From NCBI GenBank assembly GCA_023387775.1, contig JAEWHN010000371.1, forward strand, positions 1-8,123: a stretch of 8,123 nt of DNA, in the 5' to 3' direction. The notes beneath the pieces were generated by a model, which was not told where the DNA came from, did not search any database, and saw nothing but the letters and a program-made list of their open reading frames with translations. Shown piece by piece: positions 6,252-8,123 of this stretch. The stretch is from Pseudomonadota bacterium (GTDB lineage: Bacteria > Pseudomonadota > Alphaproteobacteria > Rhizobiales > Rhizobiaceae). A program made the translations under genes and the position numbers. The number at the start of each line of letters is the position of its first letter. Within the stretch, counting starts at the first letter, position 1.

Positions 6252-7841
6252 CTACTCCACCCCGATCTCGATGAGACAGGGCTTGCCGCTCGCACGTGCC
6301 CGCTTCAGCGCGGCAGGGAGATCGGCGATTGCCTCGAGCTTTTCCGCCCCCATGCCATAGGCCTCGGCCAGCTTGCAGAAATCCGGCGGGGCGGGCGACA
6401 CGCCGACCGGCTCCACACCGACGTCGCGCATGGAGGTCTCGATCTCGCGGTAGCCGCGATTGTTCCACACCACGAATATGACCGGCGCCTCGGCATCGAG
6501 CGCCGCCCCGAGCTCCGGCAGGGTGAACTGGAACCCGCCGTCGCCCGACAGGCAGACGACCGGCGCGTCCGGCACCGCAAGGGCAGCACCGATCGCCGCC
6601 GGCGGACCAAAACCCAGCGCGCCGAAGCCGGTGGCGGCGTTGAACCAGCCGGAGGGACGGTCGTGATCATAGTACAGGTTCGCGGCATAGATCGGCTGGG
6701 TGGAATCGCCGACGATGATCGAGCCCGGCAGCGCGTCGCGGATCATCTCGACAGCCTCGACCTGGCCCCGCATGGCCGGCCCGATTTCCTCAAGCGCCGC
6801 CGCGCGCGCCTGTTCGGCCCGCGAAGCGCCCCAGCCTTCATCCGAAGCGTTGCGGCGCGACGAGACCAGCAATTCGCCCATGCCTTCCAGCGTCGCCGCA
6901 CAATCGGCACGGATGCCCAGCGTGGCCGGATGCCGGCCGATCTGCTTGCCGTCGACGTCGATGCGGATGAGATTTTTCGGCTTCACGAAGCCGCCATCGC
7001 CATACATGTCATAGTCGGTCGGGCCGAATTCGGTGCCGGCCGCAATCACCAGGTCGGCCTCGGCCGTCAGCGCCCGCACCGCCTTCAGGCTGGGGCTGGC
7101 GGGCACGCCGAGCGGATGCTTGTGCAAGAGGCCGCGCGCATTGGCGGTTTCCACCACCGGCGCGTCGAGAAGCTCGGCCAGCTGGCGCAAGGGCGCTTCG
7201 GCCATCTTGGCGCCGCCGCCGGCGAGGATAAGCGGCCGGCTGGCCGCACTCGCCAGCCGCGCAGCTTCCGCCAGTGTGGCGGCATCGGGTTGCGGGGCAC
7301 TTGCCTCGACCGGATGCGGAACGAGCCCGTCGGTCGGCTTTGCCATGATGTCGGTTGGGATTTCGATGTGCACCGGGCCGGGGCGACCGGAGGCGAACAG
7401 CGTGAAGGCGCGCGAAAGCACTTCCGGGAGCTCGCTGGCATTTTCGATCCGGTGTGAGAACAGCGCCACCTTCTCCATCATGCCGCGCTGGTCGGGCAGT
7501 TCGTGCAGGAAGCCCAGCCCCTTGCCGAGCGTGGGCGAAGCATTCACGCCTGAGATAACCAGCATCGGGATGGAATCCGCCCGCGCCTGGCCCATGGCGG
7601 TGATGGTGTTGGTGAGCCCCGGCCCGGTGATCACGAAGGCCACGCCCGGCTTTCCGGTGACCCGGGCATAGCCATCGGCCATGAAACCGGCACCCTGCTC
7701 ATGGCGTGGCGTGACATGGCGGATCTTCGAGCGGGCAAGCCCGCGATAGAGCTCGACCGTGTGCACGCCCGGAATGCCGAACACGGTGTCGACCCCATGC
7801 GCCTCGAGCAACGAGATCAGCGCCTCCCCCACGGTGGTCAT
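6252..7841 (-). CDS. Thiamine-diphosphate decarboxylase, probable 5-guanidino-2-oxopentanoate decarboxylase (AruI-like)
   Basis: A 529-residue cytoplasmic enzyme of the acetolactate synthase/pyruvate decarboxylase superfamily. The N-terminal pyrimidine-binding domain (about 1-170) has GVDTVFGIPGVHTVELYRGL (16-35), the catalytic glutamate Glu48 in RHEQGAGFMADGYAR and GPGLTN (73-78). A central domain follows (about 190-325). The C-terminal cofactor domain (about 360-529) has GDGGFQFT (433-440) and ends its ThDP motif at NN (460-461). The GIPGVHTVELYRG...RHVTPRHEQGAGFMADGYARV block matches my memory of AruI, which decarboxylates 2-ketoarginine to 4-guanidinobutyraldehyde in the arginine transaminase route. 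It lacks the acetolactate-synthase segment before the FAD site and has no small subunit nearby, so IlvB is unlikely. The ATG at 7841 has an excellent AGGAGG 7 nt upstream and overlaps the TetR stop. Enzyme class is firm; substrate is inferred. Confidence 0.85.
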   Translation of the reverse strand: MTTVGEALISLLEAHGVDTVFGIPGVHTVELYRGLARSKIRHVTPRHEQGAGFMADGYARVTGKPGVAFVITGPGLTNTITAMGQARADSIPMLVISGVNASPTLGKGLGFLHELPDQRGMMEKVALFSHRIENASELPEVLSRAFTLFASGRPGPVHIEIPTDIMAKPTDGLVPHPVEASAPQPDAATLAEAARLASAASRPLILAGGGAKMAEAPLRQLAELLDAPVVETANARGLLHKHPLGVPASPSLKAVRALTAEADLVIAAGTEFGPTDYDMYGDGGFVKPKNLIRIDVDGKQIGRHPATLGIRADCAATLEGMGELLVSSRRNASDEGWGASRAEQARAAALEEIGPAMRGQVEAVEMIRDALPGSIIVGDSTQPIYAANLYYDHDRPSGWFNAATGFGALGFGPPAAIGAALAVPDAPVVCLSGDGGFQFTLPELGAALDAEAPVIFVVWNNRGYREIETSMRDVGVEPVGVSPAPPDFCKLAEAYGMGAEKLEAIADLPAALKRARASGKPCLIEIGVE

Positions 7842-8123
7842 GTCTTTTCCTCCTCACGTAAATTCAGTCCCAGCAGCGCCTCGACGGTGGCGATGGCGAT
7901 CTCGACCAGTTCGCCCGGTTCGAAAATGTCGCCGGCAAGGCAACCCTCGATCCATAGCCCGTCGATGATGGCGTTGATGGCGATGGCGTTGCGGCGCAGT
8001 TCGGCCTTGTCGGCAGCGAGGCCTTCCGCCCTCAGCACTTCGGCCACCAGCGCCTCGACCTCGTCACGGAAGCCGAGATAGCCCTCGCGGTGGGTGGTGG
8101 CGAGCGCCGGGTCGGAACCGGCC
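7838..8123 (-). CDS. TetR family transcriptional regulator, BetI-type C-terminal domain (C-terminal fragment)
   Basis: Reading leftward from the window edge, 94 codons in one open frame end at TGA (7840-7838); the N-terminal DNA-binding helix-turn-helix lies outside the window. The visible part has GYLGFRDEVEALVAEVLRAE, then AIAINAIIDGLWIEGCLAG and FEPGELVEIAIATVEALLGL. This matches the ligand-binding/dimerisation end of BetI-like TetR repressors, where an A-IDGLW-EGCL helix is characteristic. An internal GTG at 8047 is not the start, because the frame continues upstream with family-like sequence. Its stop overlaps the ATG of the decarboxylase (ATGA), so the two are cotranscribed and probably coupled. 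Such a regulator usually controls its own operon; the ligand may be the decarboxylase's substrate or product (inference). Confidence 0.88.
   Translation of the reverse strand, partial: AGSDPALATTHREGYLGFRDEVEALVAEVLRAEGLAADKAELRRNAIAINAIIDGLWIEGCLAGDIFEPGELVEIAIATVEALLGLNLREEEKT
7849..7854 (-). promoter_or_regulatory. Strong Shine-Dalgarno of the decarboxylase inside the TetR gene
   Basis: AGGAGG on the minus strand (plus CCTCCT) lies 7 nt before the decarboxylase ATG. It falls within the last codons of the TetR gene, where it encodes Glu-rich residues of the REEEKT tail. It fixes the start at 7841 and suggests the enzyme is translated more efficiently than simple coupling would allow. Confidence 0.8.

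Noticed and set aside
6153..7457. 434-codon plus-strand open frame opposite the decarboxylase
   Set aside because: It begins within the inverted-repeat region and has the same His/Arg-rich antisense signature. The minus-strand ThDP enzyme has intact catalytic motifs.
6252..7841. Calling the ThDP enzyme acetolactate synthase (ilvB)
   Set aside because: The N-terminal block fits AruI-type decarboxylases better, the typical acetolactate-synthase sequence around the FAD and substrate channel is not seen, and no small regulatory subunit is adjacent.

Overview
The window looks like a chromosomal segment of a high-GC alphaproteobacterium of the order Rhizobiales (Hyphomicrobiales), probably near the Phyllobacteriaceae/Brucellaceae (Mesorhizobium-like). 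The evidence is the core cluster itself: a TIGR02300-type gene divergent from aroA-cmk-rpsA, an AroA very close to the class II (CP4-type) enzyme, an S1 protein of alphaproteobacterial type, and a candidate promoter matching the rhizobial CTTGAC-N17-CTATAT pattern. The taxonomic placement is inferred from remembered family sequences, not from a search.

Layout. Positions 1-64 hold the first 21 codons of a leftward TIGR02300-family gene with a good sigma70-type promoter. Rightward from 270 come aroA (EPSP synthase, shikimate pathway) and cmk (CMP kinase), whose start and stop codons overlap. A 201-bp gap with a candidate promoter and two small hairpins leads into rpsA (ribosomal protein S1, six S1 repeats), which ends at a strong intrinsic terminator near 4203-4241. 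Next is a rightward major-facilitator exporter (4369-6018) carrying an extra soluble C-terminal domain. The right end is leftward: the C-terminal part of a TetR/BetI-type repressor (running off the window at 8123) overlaps by 4 bp a thiamine-diphosphate decarboxylase (7841-6252) that resembles 5-guanidino-2-oxopentanoate decarboxylase (AruI) more than acetolactate synthase.

The convergent junction between the exporter and the decarboxylase (6019-6251) holds the most unusual non-coding structure: two 40-bp G/C-rich repeat units in inverted orientation (38/40 identical), 61 bp apart. Each can fold as a 9-bp hairpin, and each carries a four-tract G-quadruplex motif on the opposite strand from the other.

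How the genes relate. aroA, cmk and rpsA are housekeeping genes for aromatic amino acid synthesis, pyrimidine nucleotide supply and translation, kept together in many proteobacteria. The exporter is separate. The TetR-decarboxylase pair looks like a small, self-contained, ligand-controlled catabolic unit. I see no mobile element genes, CRISPR array, tRNA or rRNA. Most of the window is ordinary core genome, and I found no clear new multi-gene system. The points worth checking are the inverted repeat pair, Gly100 in AroA, the regulator-decarboxylase unit and the rpsA leader.
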